From positions 1-64,000 of the IMG/VR virus record IMGVR_UViG_3300042323_000705: a stretch of 64,000 nt of DNA, one strand, 5' to 3'. The notes below the pieces were generated by a model that saw nothing but the letters and a program-made list of their open reading frames with translations, did not search any database and was not told where the DNA came from. The stretch comes from a virus. Of this stretch, positions 42,180 to 49,544 are shown in pieces; the stretch's first letter is position 1, and each line of letters begins with the position of its first letter. Made by a program: the position numbers and the translations under genes.

Positions 42180-42686
42180 TTATGGTAGGTCACACCAGTT
42201 TGGCTTTTCACCTGTTGACCAAGTAGGTGGTTTCTTGTCTTCTTTCCAACGATGGTTTAGATAAAGACGATAAGCTAGATGTACGTCTTTTACATTCTTG
42301 TAGTTGATTCCTGCTCCTTCATTTGCAGCACAATTTTGAAAGGTCATTACATCGTTGTTAGGCAACCTCCAAAAGTTTGTAGTTAACCACTCTTTACACA
42401 AGTTGTAGTTAGTGTAGCACTTGTGATCTTTTTTACCTCGCAACTCTAGCAACCAACGAGTATGCTCTAGTAGCCAAGCAAAGTTTTGCCTACTAGCTTG
42501 AGTCCACAACCCACAAGGATGATTAGGATTGAAGTTTTTGTAGGTCTTTAACCCATGATCAGGATGCACAGTGTTGATAGTAGTAGACAACAGCTGACAA
42601 GATTCAAGAATCATCTTGTTAGCTCGTAAGTCGTCTAGCCAAAGAGCGCAGAGCCTTGGACTAGAATGTGTAGCAAAGATATTCAT
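42180..42686 (-). CDS. Phage protein related to the pyrimidine-dimer glycosylase-like family
   Basis: 168 residues from MNIFATHSSPRLCALWLDD, whose ATG overlaps the previous stop. The pattern MNIF...P..CA..LDD.R..KMILES.QLLST plus NHPCGLWTQASRQNFAWLLEH is that of a widespread phage family sometimes described as related to T4 endonuclease V-type proteins. The catalytic N-terminal residue of T4 DenV is not evident, so activity is unproven. Confidence 0.55.
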   Translation of the reverse strand: MNIFATHSSPRLCALWLDDLRANKMILESCQLLSTTINTVHPDHGLKTYKNFNPNHPCGLWTQASRQNFAWLLEHTRWLLELRGKKDHKCYTNYNLCKEWLTTNFWRLPNNDVMTFQNCAANEGAGINYKNVKDVHLAYRLYLNHRWKEDKKPPTWSTGEKPNWCDLP

Positions 42687-43072
42687 CGTTTCCACTCATA
42701 AGCTTGATGTTCTTCGTTTACTGGACAAGGAGCACCTCCACCATAACGACCGTCAGGCACCTCATAAATCCAAGCCTTTACTTTTTCCTCAAAGAAATCA
42801 AGGATCTTTACGTCTCTGATCACACGAGTATAGAAGTGACCGTTGCTCTCAAGACGATCTAAAGCTCTCACGACTTCATCAGAAGAAACGTCATATAACT
42901 CTCCTAGTAAGGGTAATCCATCATTGTAAGGCATAGCCTGTGGAAAACCCATGTGATAAACAGTGTAGTTACTTAGAGTTAACCCTTTACCTAAATACTT
43001 ACAGTCTTTTAGAAGAATATGGTTACCTTGATTTTTCTTCAAAGTACCATACACAAAGAACAGGTTAGTCAT
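42683..43072 (-). CDS. Gamma-glutamylcyclotransferase-like (GGCT) protein
   Basis: 129 residues. FVYGTLKKNQGNH is the YGxLx substrate loop of the GGCT/AIG2 family, and GELYDVSSDEVVRALDRLE contains the catalytic-region Glu (LDRLEs). GGCT enzymes release gamma-glutamyl groups as 5-oxoproline. This family is reported alongside amidoligases in phage and bacterial clusters, so it may recycle products of the 18950-25519 operon although it is 17 kb away. Confidence 0.85.
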   Translation of the reverse strand: MTNLFFVYGTLKKNQGNHILLKDCKYLGKGLTLSNYTVYHMGFPQAMPYNDGLPLLGELYDVSSDEVVRALDRLESNGHFYTRVIRDVKILDFFEEKVKAWIYEVPDGRYGGGAPCPVNEEHQAYEWKR

Positions 43073-43394
43073 GAGGTATCATCCTTAGTGAGATTAGCTT
43101 TGAGCCTTCTGGAATTACTTCTGGTTTTTCATCATACTTCACGTAATCGTTGATATCACGAATCAACAGATAGCACAGTTGCTTTTCTTTCTGAGCTGTT
43201 AAGCTTCGTTCATGCGCCATTAGCATACCTAGTGTAGTTTTGACAAGGTAAACGTTAGTCTCTCGAACATCACAGTAATGTCTAGATACAATCTTACCTG
43301 TCCACTTTTGATGATGTTTACCACCTTCTACAAACACTCGTTTCAACCCAACAGGGTACACTTCTTGGCCTACTTTAAACTTATACTTGGGCAT
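43065..43394 (-). CDS. Hypothetical protein, SH3-like N-terminus (109 aa)
   Basis: Starts MPKYKFKVGQEVYPVGLKRVFVEGG, a KOW/SH3-like barrel opening, followed by KWTGKIVSRHYCDVRETNVYLVK. C-terminal half ends SKLISLRMIPHD. Overlaps both neighbours. Could bind nucleic acid or peptide. Unassigned. Confidence 0.55.
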   Translation of the reverse strand: MPKYKFKVGQEVYPVGLKRVFVEGGKHHQKWTGKIVSRHYCDVRETNVYLVKTTLGMLMAHERSLTAQKEKQLCYLLIRDINDYVKYDEKPEVIPEGSKLISLRMIPHD

Positions 43395-43701
43395 TGTTTT
43401 CCACCTCTACTTCGAAAGTGACTTGATAGTATAGTTCTTTTTCAGCTTCTGGTACTTGATAGTTTACAAACTCAACTTGCAACTCATTGGTTTCTAACAA
43501 TTTAAGTGTTAGGTTTACTTTCTTTCTTACTTTTAGAACTAATTGTAGGTTTTCTAGTCGTACTACTTGATACCCAGCACCGTGTCCAAACGGGCCTGTA
43601 TAACTTACAGCTCCATACAGTTTCCCCTCTTCCATCCAGATAGATTTCAGCACTACAGGTCTATGCTGCCAGTAGTAAGTCTTGTTTAGCTCGTAACTCA
43701 T
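43381..43701 (-). CDS. Hypothetical protein (106 aa)
   Basis: Beta-rich (TYYWQHRPVVLKSIWMEEGKLYG, LVLKVRKKVNLTLKLLETNELQVEF in two parts), no motif. Coupled to the SH3-like gene by 14 bases. Function unknown. Confidence 0.55.
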   Translation of the reverse strand: MSYELNKTYYWQHRPVVLKSIWMEEGKLYGAVSYTGPFGHGAGYQVVRLENLQLVLKVRKKVNLTLKLLETNELQVEFVNYQVPEAEKELYYQVTFEVEVENNAQV

Positions 43702-43704
43702 AGC

Positions 43705-44280
43705 TTACTCCTTTGCAAGAACTAAGATGTTTTCTTTAAGATCCCAATTGTTACGAATAGTAGAGGATAGTTTGTTAACTTGAAAACCAGTTACAAGTTT
43801 GAAACCCATGTTAACTAAGTGCGGTATACAAAAAGATCTTGTAGAATAGCCTCCATCTACAAAACTTACATACTCATAATCTTTAGTGTAAATTTCTTTT
43901 TTAAATTGTTCTTTAGAAATACCTTTTCTATAACGATTGGTTTTTGATATCACGTTTACAATTAAAAGGTTATTGTCTAGGTTGGCCACTTTAGCTTCGA
44001 TAGGTAGCTTACGTTTAACATCAGTGTCAGCTCCCCAAGAAGTAAAGTAAGGTAAATGTTTAGTAAAGAAAGCTACTTTTTTACTTTCAACAACCTTCAG
44101 CGAGAAATTATTATAAAACTCTCTCAGTTCTTTAAGCTCTTTAAGATCTTTGTAGTTCTTAATCATTAACGAGTTTGTATTAGTTAGCTTGAAAAAAGAT
44201 TGCAACACCTCTTCAGCATTATGTGTTTTGTTGTCTGCTTCAAGCAGGCTAGGTAGTCCAAGAGCGTTAGATTTTAGCAA
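43705..44280 (-). CDS. Hypothetical protein (191 aa)
   Basis: First gene of the leftward block that faces the rightward small-terminase cluster. Mixed helices and strands (YKDLKELKELREFYNNF, NLDNNLLIVNVISKTNRYRKG). Ends with LKENILVLAKE. No recognised domain. The 40-base gap to the divergent gene contains a rightward phage promoter. Confidence 0.6.
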   Translation of the reverse strand: MLKSNALGLPSLLEADNKTHNAEEVLQSFFKLTNTNSLMIKNYKDLKELKELREFYNNFSLKVVESKKVAFFTKHLPYFTSWGADTDVKRKLPIEAKVANLDNNLLIVNVISKTNRYRKGISKEQFKKEIYTKDYEYVSFVDGGYSTRSFCIPHLVNMGFKLVTGFQVNKLSSTIRNNWDLKENILVLAKE

Positions 44281-44285
44281 GTTTT

Positions 44286-44308
44286 CACCTCTTTGCTATA
44301 AAGAAGAA
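44286..44308 (+). promoter_or_regulatory. Phage RNA polymerase promoter candidate, rightward
   Basis: CACCTCTT, TGCTA, TAAAG, AAGAA on +. Sits 12 bases before ATG 44321 with GGAG in between, the head of the rightward small-terminase cluster. Confidence 0.8.
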
Positions 44309-44320
44309 AAGGAGAACCAT

Positions 44321-44560
44321 ATGAACTATTCCGACTATTTCGAAAATAAAGTAGCTGCTGCCCTTTCTAACAAGTTAAACCTTATCATCGTAAAAACAAA
44401 GGCTGCTACTCAGCTTGACTTCATTTCTGAGACTATGTTACTAGACTCAATGAAGGAAGTTTGGTCAGTTATTGACTCACTCGATCCTTATTCTGTAACT
44501 CTAACAGATAAGATTGTCACTGTAAAAGTTATGGACTATGGCCAAGAAAAAGTACAATAA
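44321..44560 (+). CDS. Hypothetical protein (79 aa)
   Basis: ATG at 44321 with AAAGGAG at the right distance; an in-frame extension upstream to 44189 would run through the promoter and is rejected. MNYSDYFENKVAAALSNKLNLIIVK then helix and strand; no motif. Overlaps the candidate terminase small subunit by 23 bases. Confidence 0.65.
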   Translation: MNYSDYFENKVAAALSNKLNLIIVKTKAATQLDFISETMLLDSMKEVWSVIDSLDPYSVTLTDKIVTVKVMDYGQEKVQ

Positions 44561-45029
44561 GGCAAGACCTGGTCATTACAAGCCAGGTTCTAACTTTGCT
44601 GGTTATAGGAAAGGTTATGAGCCTAAAACAGGCGAGTTTAGAGAACCTTTTAAAGCATACAAAGTCAACGAAAGGGCTATCGCAATGCTAAAAGACTACG
44701 AAGAAGGCGGTGGCTTTAGAAAAGGCTCAGGAGCAAAGGCTCACAGAGCGGCTACCGACAAACTAAGAGATCTAGATTTTGATCCTCTCGAAGAGTTAGT
44801 TAAACAACTAGATGATATTGAAGAACTCCTAGCTAAAGAGCAAGGAATGACAAACCCAAGAATCATGGTTATTAACAATCTTATTAACTGTAAAATGAGA
44901 ATTCTTGAGAGCCTGCTGCCTTACCGGTATGGTAAAGCACCTACACTTACAGTAGAGTCGGCAGATATTCGAGAACCTATTAAGATTGTATTAGAACATG
45001 ATTTTACAACTAATTATCCGAAAACCTGA
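44538..45029 (+). CDS. Terminase small subunit (candidate)
   Basis: 163 residues. Very basic N-terminal 60 (MAKKKYNKARPGHYKPGSNF, YRKGYEPKTGEF), then helices (DPLEELVKQLDDIEELLAKEQG, INCKMRILESLLPYRYGKAPT) of the oligomerisation type. The C-terminal YRYGKAPT.TVES and EPIKIVLEHD phrases resemble small terminases that recognise packaging sites. The large subunit lies about 2.7 kb downstream on the same strand. Confidence 0.65.
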   Translation: MAKKKYNKARPGHYKPGSNFAGYRKGYEPKTGEFREPFKAYKVNERAIAMLKDYEEGGGFRKGSGAKAHRAATDKLRDLDFDPLEELVKQLDDIEELLAKEQGMTNPRIMVINNLINCKMRILESLLPYRYGKAPTLTVESADIREPIKIVLEHDFTTNYPKT

Positions 45030-45249
45030 TCAAGAGTTGTCTGAGGCTATTCTTGTAGGCACTAGACATTCTGAAGAGGTTTGTATTGAGTCTATTAAAC
45101 TGCTTCTAAATGACAAGATTACACCTTCTATTGCTAAACTTTGTTTTGGATTTTTTCCAGAAGGGTTTATAATAGAGGGAGTAGCTTATGGTCAACCAGA
45201 AGAAGAACCTATAGATGCTTACGACTTAGAACTAAAGGTACTGCATTGA
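44998..45249 (+). CDS. Small hypothetical protein (83 aa)
   Basis: Starts inside the end of the candidate small terminase and is coupled to the next gene by TTGA. Segment RHSEEVCIESIKLLLNDKI is helical; C-terminal half acidic (QPEEEPIDAYDLELK). Unrecognised. Confidence 0.5.
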   Translation: MILQLIIRKPDQELSEAILVGTRHSEEVCIESIKLLLNDKITPSIAKLCFGFFPEGFIIEGVAYGQPEEEPIDAYDLELKVLH

Positions 45250-45509
45250 TTGCTTATTATGAAATCCAATTAACTTGGTTATCGCCAAAAACTAAACGTC
45301 AAGAAATGGTGTTTGCACGTGATTTAACTCATGAACAGACAAACAGTCTTCTTGGTCGAATTTTCAACTATCAAGACTGGTCAGAATTAAAGTCTTTTAT
45401 TGAACAACATGAGGGAGAAAAAATCTCTTACATTGTTAGCGGAGTAAGACGTTCTGCTAATACTTATGTTGTTCCAATTATTGTGTCAGGAGTTAAAAAT
45501 GCTAAATAA
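45246..45509 (+). CDS. Small hypothetical protein (87 aa), TTG start
   Basis: The best start is TTG at 45246, overlapping the previous TGA. Reads IAYYEIQLTWLSPKTKRQEM then helix and strand. The longer frame back to 45141 overlaps too much. Unrecognised. Confidence 0.5.
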   Translation: MIAYYEIQLTWLSPKTKRQEMVFARDLTHEQTNSLLGRIFNYQDWSELKSFIEQHEGEKISYIVSGVRRSANTYVVPIIVSGVKNAK

Positions 45510-45636
45510 AGAAACACAAAAAGAAGTGCTTAAGCTAGAACCAAAGGATCCCTTTGAAGCTCTATATAAAGAACTTCTTAAAAAACCACAAGGCGACATT
45601 ATGGTTGCTAGAATTAAAAAATTCTTAGAACTTTAA
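45499..45636 (+). CDS. Small hypothetical protein (45 aa)
   Basis: ATG 45499 overlaps the previous gene, TAA at 45634. Lys/Glu-rich helical peptide (MLNKETQKEVLKLEPKDPF, IMVARIKKFLEL), last before a strong terminator. Function unknown. Confidence 0.5.
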   Translation: MLNKETQKEVLKLEPKDPFEALYKELLKKPQGDIMVARIKKFLEL

Positions 45637-45643
45637 GTAAATC

Positions 45644-45669
45644 GGGGGGCCGCGAAGCCCCCCTTTTTT
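45644..45669 (+). terminator. Intrinsic terminator after the small-terminase cluster
   Basis: GGGGGGC-CGCGAA-GCCCCCC stem (45644-45663) followed by TTTTTT. It lies eight bases after the last + gene and just before the convergent - gene. Same GC hairpin style as 49318. Confidence 0.9.
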
Positions 45670-45671
45670 AT

Positions 45672-46013
45672 TTACTCCATAGGCTCGTAGGTCCAACCTA
45701 AGTCATAGAGATCTTTTTCAATCTCAGCATCTACATGCCCCTCACTACCTGAGCAGTAAAACTCCATATAGTCGCTTATCCGGCTAGTACCGTGATGAAG
45801 TTCAGAGGTAACACCGCCAGCGGTTCGCCAACTGACTGCCCAAGGCTTTTGATCATTGTAAGCATAGCCTTCCTTTTTCCAGTAGTTGTTGCAGAGAGCT
45901 GCATAGAGTTTTTGAGCATATTCATAATGAGACGCTTTCTCCATCAACTCGCGTGATTGTTTAAACTCGTAGTCTAGCTCTGGGTAGGCTTGTTCAAGCA
46001 TGATAGTACTCAT
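45672..46013 (-). CDS. Hypothetical protein (113 aa)
   Basis: Convergent with the small-terminase cluster. Sequence LYAALCNNYWKKEGYAYNDQKPWAVSWRTAGG and HHGTSRISDYMEFYCSGSEGHVDAEI (in parts) looks like a small alpha/beta domain; no known match. Overlaps its upstream neighbour by 20 bases. Confidence 0.6.
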   Translation of the reverse strand: MSTIMLEQAYPELDYEFKQSRELMEKASHYEYAQKLYAALCNNYWKKEGYAYNDQKPWAVSWRTAGGVTSELHHGTSRISDYMEFYCSGSEGHVDAEIEKDLYDLGWTYEPME

Positions 46014-46200
46014 ATCCTGGGACGGTTGCGTTGTAGTCTTTTTCTAACTTTTCTCTTTTGGCTTTTTCCAAAAGATAAGCTTCATAATAGTCACAGGTAA
46101 CATTCTTCTTTAGCTCCTCATGTTCTTTCAAGAGTTGATCATACTTCTCTTGAAGTTCATCGAGTTGAGCTTGCTCTGAAGGTACACCCCACTTAGCCAT
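45994..46200 (-). CDS. Small coiled-coil protein (68 aa)
   Basis: EQAQLDELQEKYDQLLKEHEEL is a strong coiled coil, followed by LEKAKREKLEKDYN. Start/stop shared with the next gene (TAATGGC). Unknown role. Confidence 0.55.
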   Translation of the reverse strand: MAKWGVPSEQAQLDELQEKYDQLLKEHEELKKNVTCDYYEAYLLEKAKREKLEKDYNATVPGYEYYHA

Positions 46201-46508
46201 TAGTTACTCCATTTGTAGGTTGAGTTTTTAGTTTTGAAGACTACAATTACTGTACCGTCTTCTTCCTCTTCACGAGACACAATCTCAGTAACAGCAGTAG
46301 TCATCCACCAGTCTCGAGAAGAAAAACTACGAGCATAAGGTGTACCTACTTGCATACAGCAGCCTACTTTTGGTTCTGCATTGTATTTTACCCCTACAAG
46401 ACTCTTCCCGTCTTCTCCAACTTCGTGAGCAGCAGACATAGGTCCGCTATCTCCCTTGTACTCATTATAAGACCCATCTGGGTTTAGAGCATACATCCAG
46501 TAAGCCAT
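46200..46508 (-). CDS. Hypothetical protein (102 aa)
   Basis: Start MAYWMYALNPDGSYNEYKGD at 46508 with AAAAGGA upstream. Beta-rich, ends FKTKNSTYKWSN. Contains adjacent cysteines (GCCMQVG). Unrecognised early-region protein. Confidence 0.6.
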   Translation of the reverse strand: MAYWMYALNPDGSYNEYKGDSGPMSAAHEVGEDGKSLVGVKYNAEPKVGCCMQVGTPYARSFSSRDWWMTTAVTEIVSREEEEDGTVIVVFKTKNSTYKWSN

Positions 46509-46510
46509 GG

Positions 46511-46678
46511 TTATTCCTTTTTGATATAGCCGGGACATCCAACACTAAAGTCGGATTGAGCGATAGGTAGCCCAAAGTCATGAGCTTCCTTTGCTAGACC
46601 TTTGTACATAAAACGACGACAAGTCGTGTTTGCACAGTCTGACTTGCAAAAAGTCATATCTTTGTAGCAAAGTGCCAT
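46511..46678 (-). CDS. Small Cys-rich protein (55 aa)
   Basis: ATG overlaps the stop of the DUF1127-like gene. Contains CYKDMTFCKSDCANTTCRRF, four closely spaced Cys that could bind a metal, and a fifth Cys near the end (VGCPGY). Similar tiny Cys-rich proteins are frequent in phages of many hosts, function unknown. Confidence 0.65.
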   Translation of the reverse strand: MALCYKDMTFCKSDCANTTCRRFMYKGLAKEAHDFGLPIAQSDFSVGCPGYIKKE

Positions 46679-46872
46679 TACTGTTTTGCTCCTCGCTTCA
46701 TACGGTCTTCTTCTTTAAAGATCAACTCATCGATCTGCCAACGATTGATACCCATATCGAGTAGAGCTGCATCACTCAAAGAGTTTAGCGTCTTAATTGT
46801 CTCTCGATGTTTACGCCAAGTTACCATGTAACGCCAGTAACGAACAAACACATTCTCAGTTAGTAACTTCAT
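46678..46872 (-). CDS. DUF1127-like protein
   Basis: 64 residues with the DUF1127 pattern: basic helix with Trp (RYWRYMVTWRKHRETIKTLNSL), then LSDAALLDMGINRWQIDELI, matching L.sDaeLkDiGi.R..i. DUF1127 proteins are small RNA-binding or regulatory proteins common in alpha- and gammaproteobacteria (phosphate and sRNA metabolism). Presence in a phage suggests host capture. Confidence 0.7.
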   Translation of the reverse strand: MKLLTENVFVRYWRYMVTWRKHRETIKTLNSLSDAALLDMGINRWQIDELIFKEEDRMKRGAKQ

Positions 46873-47089
46873 GATACACCTTTTTGATTAGAGTTAGATC
46901 GGGTTCGCCATAGACACCTATCAAGCTTCCTGTAAGAGAGTGGCCAGTTACAAGATCCTCAAAGACTTCGTCAACAAGAAAGTAGTGCTCATCCCAACTG
47001 TCTAGTAAGACTCCATTCATAGTAGTAGGTTCACGGAAAGCTTCCTGAGAACTTTTAATAACTACAATGTCTCCGGAATGAACTTTCAT
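46856..47089 (-). CDS. Small hypothetical protein, SH3-like (77 aa)
   Basis: MKVHSGDIVVIKSSQEAFREP is a typical small barrel opening; short strands continue (EHYFLVDEVFEDLV, GSLIGVYGEPDLTLIKKVY). Overlaps DUF1127-like gene by 17 bases. Unrecognised. Confidence 0.6.
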   Translation of the reverse strand: MKVHSGDIVVIKSSQEAFREPTTMNGVLLDSWDEHYFLVDEVFEDLVTGHSLTGSLIGVYGEPDLTLIKKVYHEVTN

Positions 47090-47229
47090 CGACCTTGCCC
47101 TCGATAAGCTTTTGTTGCTCGACGTTTAGCTTTGTTCATTGAGCTTGTTTTCATAGCTCCTTGGTGAGTTGCCTGAGAAGTATGCTTATACTTGGGTTCA
47201 ACTCGGCTTAGACCACCTTTTTTGCTCAT
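47086..47229 (-). CDS. Small very basic protein (47 aa)
   Basis: Start at 47229 (ATGA overlap with upstream stop), stop 47086. Composition Lys/Arg/Ser/Gln, ends SSMNKAKRRATKAYRGQGR. Likely nucleic-acid binding or ribosome-associated by charge. Found by reading the gap. Confidence 0.6.
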   Translation of the reverse strand: MSKKGGLSRVEPKYKHTSQATHQGAMKTSSMNKAKRRATKAYRGQGR

Positions 47230-47414
47230 TGTGCTTTATCCTTCTTGAAGATGTGAATTAGTACTAGAGGCAATCCTACAAAGGCTACCAATGTAGTACC
47301 TAGGATAGACTTCAGCCCATCTTTGTGGATAGGTGACTGAGGTAAGCTGTAACTAGAGTAGAATACAGTAACAAGAACATTTAACACGATTAGTGCGGGT
47401 AGATAATCAAACAT
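47226..47414 (-). CDS. Small membrane protein (62 aa)
   Basis: Two hydrophobic segments (LPALIVLNVLVTVFYS, ILGTTLVAFVGLPLVLIHIF) joined by a polar loop and a basic end. Start overlaps the HU-like gene. Early-region inner-membrane protein of unknown role. Confidence 0.6.
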   Translation of the reverse strand: MFDYLPALIVLNVLVTVFYSSYSLPQSPIHKDGLKSILGTTLVAFVGLPLVLIHIFKKDKAQ

Positions 47415-47697
47415 TATTCCATAGCCTTTTCTTTAGCCCCCGTGAGGGTAGCCATCTAACACAAACAAAAGTTTCTTTTTCTTCTTTAGGTTCTAGCTTA
47501 AAGGTTTTAAAGTTAGACTGAGGCATTTTTCTTTCAAACGTAACGAAAGAACCGATACCTCTTAGTACTGTGTTATTCCTTTCAACTAGACCCTCAGTAA
47601 TTGTTTCGAAGATTACATCGATAGCTCCTTTTATGGTTTCTGCTTTCAAGTGAGGAAAGTCTTTTCTTAATTTTAAATATAAATCTGTTTTCGTCAA
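47407..47697 (-). CDS. HU/IHF-like DNA-binding protein
   Basis: 96 residues: TKTDLYLKLRKDFPHLKAETIKGAIDVIFETITEGL (in two parts) and VLRGIGSFVTFERK match the HU/IHF helical dimerisation domain and the GxGxF turn. The DNA-binding arm is shorter or altered relative to NPxTG-type arms. May organise phage DNA or regulate the divergent terminase gene 11 bases away. Confidence 0.8.
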   Translation of the reverse strand: MTKTDLYLKLRKDFPHLKAETIKGAIDVIFETITEGLVERNNTVLRGIGSFVTFERKMPQSNFKTFKLEPKEEKETFVCVRWLPSRGLKKRLWNNV

Positions 47698-47708
47698 TAG
47701 GATATCCC

Positions 47709-49064
47709 ATGTCAGTTATTAAATTACATCGCGCCCAATCTGAGGTGATTCACCATTTGTTTAAACCAGTGGAGCCTAACACAGAAGATTGGAAGATGCG
47801 CTTTGCTGTAGTTGTTGGTTCTCGTGGTTTTGGCAAGTCTTATGTTTCTGGTGCTGCTGTTACTCTTGCAGTAGGTGAACTAGAAACGCTTAACGAATCT
47901 GTTCCCAACAAAAACATTGCTCTTCTATGCGGTAGCCATACACAGGTAACCGACATTTACTGGCCTATGCTAGCTTACCAGTTTGGACTTGAGAGTCGTT
48001 GTTGGAAGCATTCACGCAGTCTCGGTAAATTTATCTTTGCAAATGGTACAGAAATCCGTTGTTGGTCAGCAGACGCTTATGAACGACTTCGTGGTTCAGG
48101 TCAGTACTTAGTAATTTCAGACGAACTACCTTCTTGGAAAGTCCCCGGTGGATCAATCAAGGATGCGTGGGAGTCTGTTATCGAGCCTTGTGTTATTACT
48201 CGTTGGAGTCCAAAGCAGGCAGCTGCAGTAGGCGCTCCTAGCCCTGGACGTGCACTTCTTCCAAGTACGCCTCTTGGTAAAGACTACTTTTATGATCTTG
48301 CTCAACGTGAGCATATCGACGATCGTTGGAAGACTTTTTCTTACTCCTACAAAGACAGCCCACTGTTGTCTGAAGAAGAAATTGAGAAGGCTAAGAAGCA
48401 TAGCGATCCTCTAAAGTTTGCTCGTGAATATGAAGCAAGCTTCGAAGAGTCTGGTCTAACGCTGTTCCATACATTTTCTCGTAAACTCCATGTTGATCCT
48501 GATTTACCTTACTTTGAGGAAGATGAAACAGTACACTGTGCTATCGACTTTAACATCATGCTTAACGCTACAAGCTTCCACGCTATTCGAGGTGGACAAG
48601 TGCATACTCTTGACGAGTCAAAAGGCACGGCTAACACTGAGGAACTTGCCCGTCTCATTCGTTCCAAATTCCCTAAAAATAAGATCGTCTGCTATCCAGA
48701 CCCTGCTGGGAAGGCCCGGAAGACGTCTGCAGCTGTGGGCGTGACAGACTTCAGCATACTCCGCGAGGCGGGATTTACCGTACTGGCGAAAGACAAAGCT
48801 CCCGCTATTGTTGATAGTGTGGCTGCTGTTAATCGGAAACTCCTTAATGCTGATGGTGATGTAGACATGCTGATTCATCCTCGTTGTACTGGGTTAATCA
48901 GTTCTTTTGAGCGTACTAGCTGGCTTGAAAACCGACCAGAAACAGCTACAATTGACAAGACTCAAGGTGTAGAGCACTACACTGACGGAGTTCGTTATTT
49001 TGTAGACTATCTCTGGCCGATTGTTCATTCAAGACCTAGTATTGTTGTTAGCTCAATGTTCTAA
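47709..49064 (+). CDS. terL: Terminase large subunit
   Basis: 451 residues. Packaging ATPase: Walker A VGSRGFGKS (residues 37-45), coupling/Walker B YLVISDELP (Asp138-Glu139); nuclease: CAIDFNIM with Asp280 and VCYPDPAGKARKTSA near 330-345. Cuts concatemers and drives DNA into proheads. It is the only + gene for several kilobases; its start is only 11 bases from the divergent HU-like gene, so its transcript must start inside that gene or come from the 44286 promoter past a terminator. Confidence 0.95.
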   Translation: MSVIKLHRAQSEVIHHLFKPVEPNTEDWKMRFAVVVGSRGFGKSYVSGAAVTLAVGELETLNESVPNKNIALLCGSHTQVTDIYWPMLAYQFGLESRCWKHSRSLGKFIFANGTEIRCWSADAYERLRGSGQYLVISDELPSWKVPGGSIKDAWESVIEPCVITRWSPKQAAAVGAPSPGRALLPSTPLGKDYFYDLAQREHIDDRWKTFSYSYKDSPLLSEEEIEKAKKHSDPLKFAREYEASFEESGLTLFHTFSRKLHVDPDLPYFEEDETVHCAIDFNIMLNATSFHAIRGGQVHTLDESKGTANTEELARLIRSKFPKNKIVCYPDPAGKARKTSAAVGVTDFSILREAGFTVLAKDKAPAIVDSVAAVNRKLLNADGDVDMLIHPRCTGLISSFERTSWLENRPETATIDKTQGVEHYTDGVRYFVDYLWPIVHSRPSIVVSSMF

Positions 49065-49276
49065 TTAACACCAAGTACTTTTCGGATCTCTTTTTGTTGG
49101 TGTTGTTTACCAAGGTTGTACATATCACGCAAAGCCGAGACTACTACTTTAGATTGTTCTAAAGGAATCCTTCCAGATTGGAAGTAGTAGATTTTAGCAT
49201 GTTGAGTTCCCTCTGCACGAGGATCGGGATTTTCAACGTAAACTTCTCCTGCATGGTAGTCAAATATGATAGTCAT
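49061..49276 (-). CDS. Small hypothetical protein (71 aa)
   Basis: Convergent with terL, ends overlap by 4 bases. FDYHAGEVYVENPDPRAEG then helix SKVVVSALRDMYNLGKQHQQ. No motif known. Downstream-most gene of its leftward group. Confidence 0.55.
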   Translation of the reverse strand: MTIIFDYHAGEVYVENPDPRAEGTQHAKIYYFQSGRIPLEQSKVVVSALRDMYNLGKQHQQKEIRKVLGVN

Positions 49277-49317
49277 AGGTCTCTCCCAGGTTGAAGAAAA
49301 AAGTGAAGTAATAAGAT

Positions 49318-49341
49318 GGGGGGCGCGAAGCCCCCCGTTTT
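49318..49341 (+). terminator. GC hairpin terminator, likely for the terL transcript
   Basis: GGGGGGC-GCGAA-GCCCCCC (49318-49336) with GTTTT and TTTAT after it on +. Resembles 45644. On - it would follow the 49344 gene but lacks an adjacent T run, so + is favoured. Confidence 0.75.
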
Positions 49342-49343
49342 AT

Positions 49344-49526
49344 TTATACGTGTCGAAACACCAAACGTTTTTGATCGTCTGATGCTTCGGGTAGACTACA
49401 AAGCTTTGCAGCTTTTCGTTGATAAGTCGTCCACTCGATATTCCATAGTAGTTTTTTCTTATTAAGAACTTTTCTTTCAATAGACATCATTTTGCGAATG
49501 TAATATGACAACTCAATCAGATGCAT
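49344..49526 (-). CDS. Small hypothetical protein (60 aa)
   Basis: Basic helical (MHLIELSYYIRKMMSIERKV, WNIEWTTYQRKAAKLCSL). Own ribosome binding site (GGAG) before ATG. Unrecognised. Confidence 0.5.
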   Translation of the reverse strand: MHLIELSYYIRKMMSIERKVLNKKKLLWNIEWTTYQRKAAKLCSLPEASDDQKRLVFRHV

Positions 49527-49544
49527 TGTTTTGCTCCTTGTATT

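Noticed and set aside
43387-43410. CACCTCTACTTCGAAAG on + inside a leftward gene
   Set aside because: Spacing to AAAG is one base too short and the last part does not match. Considered chance.
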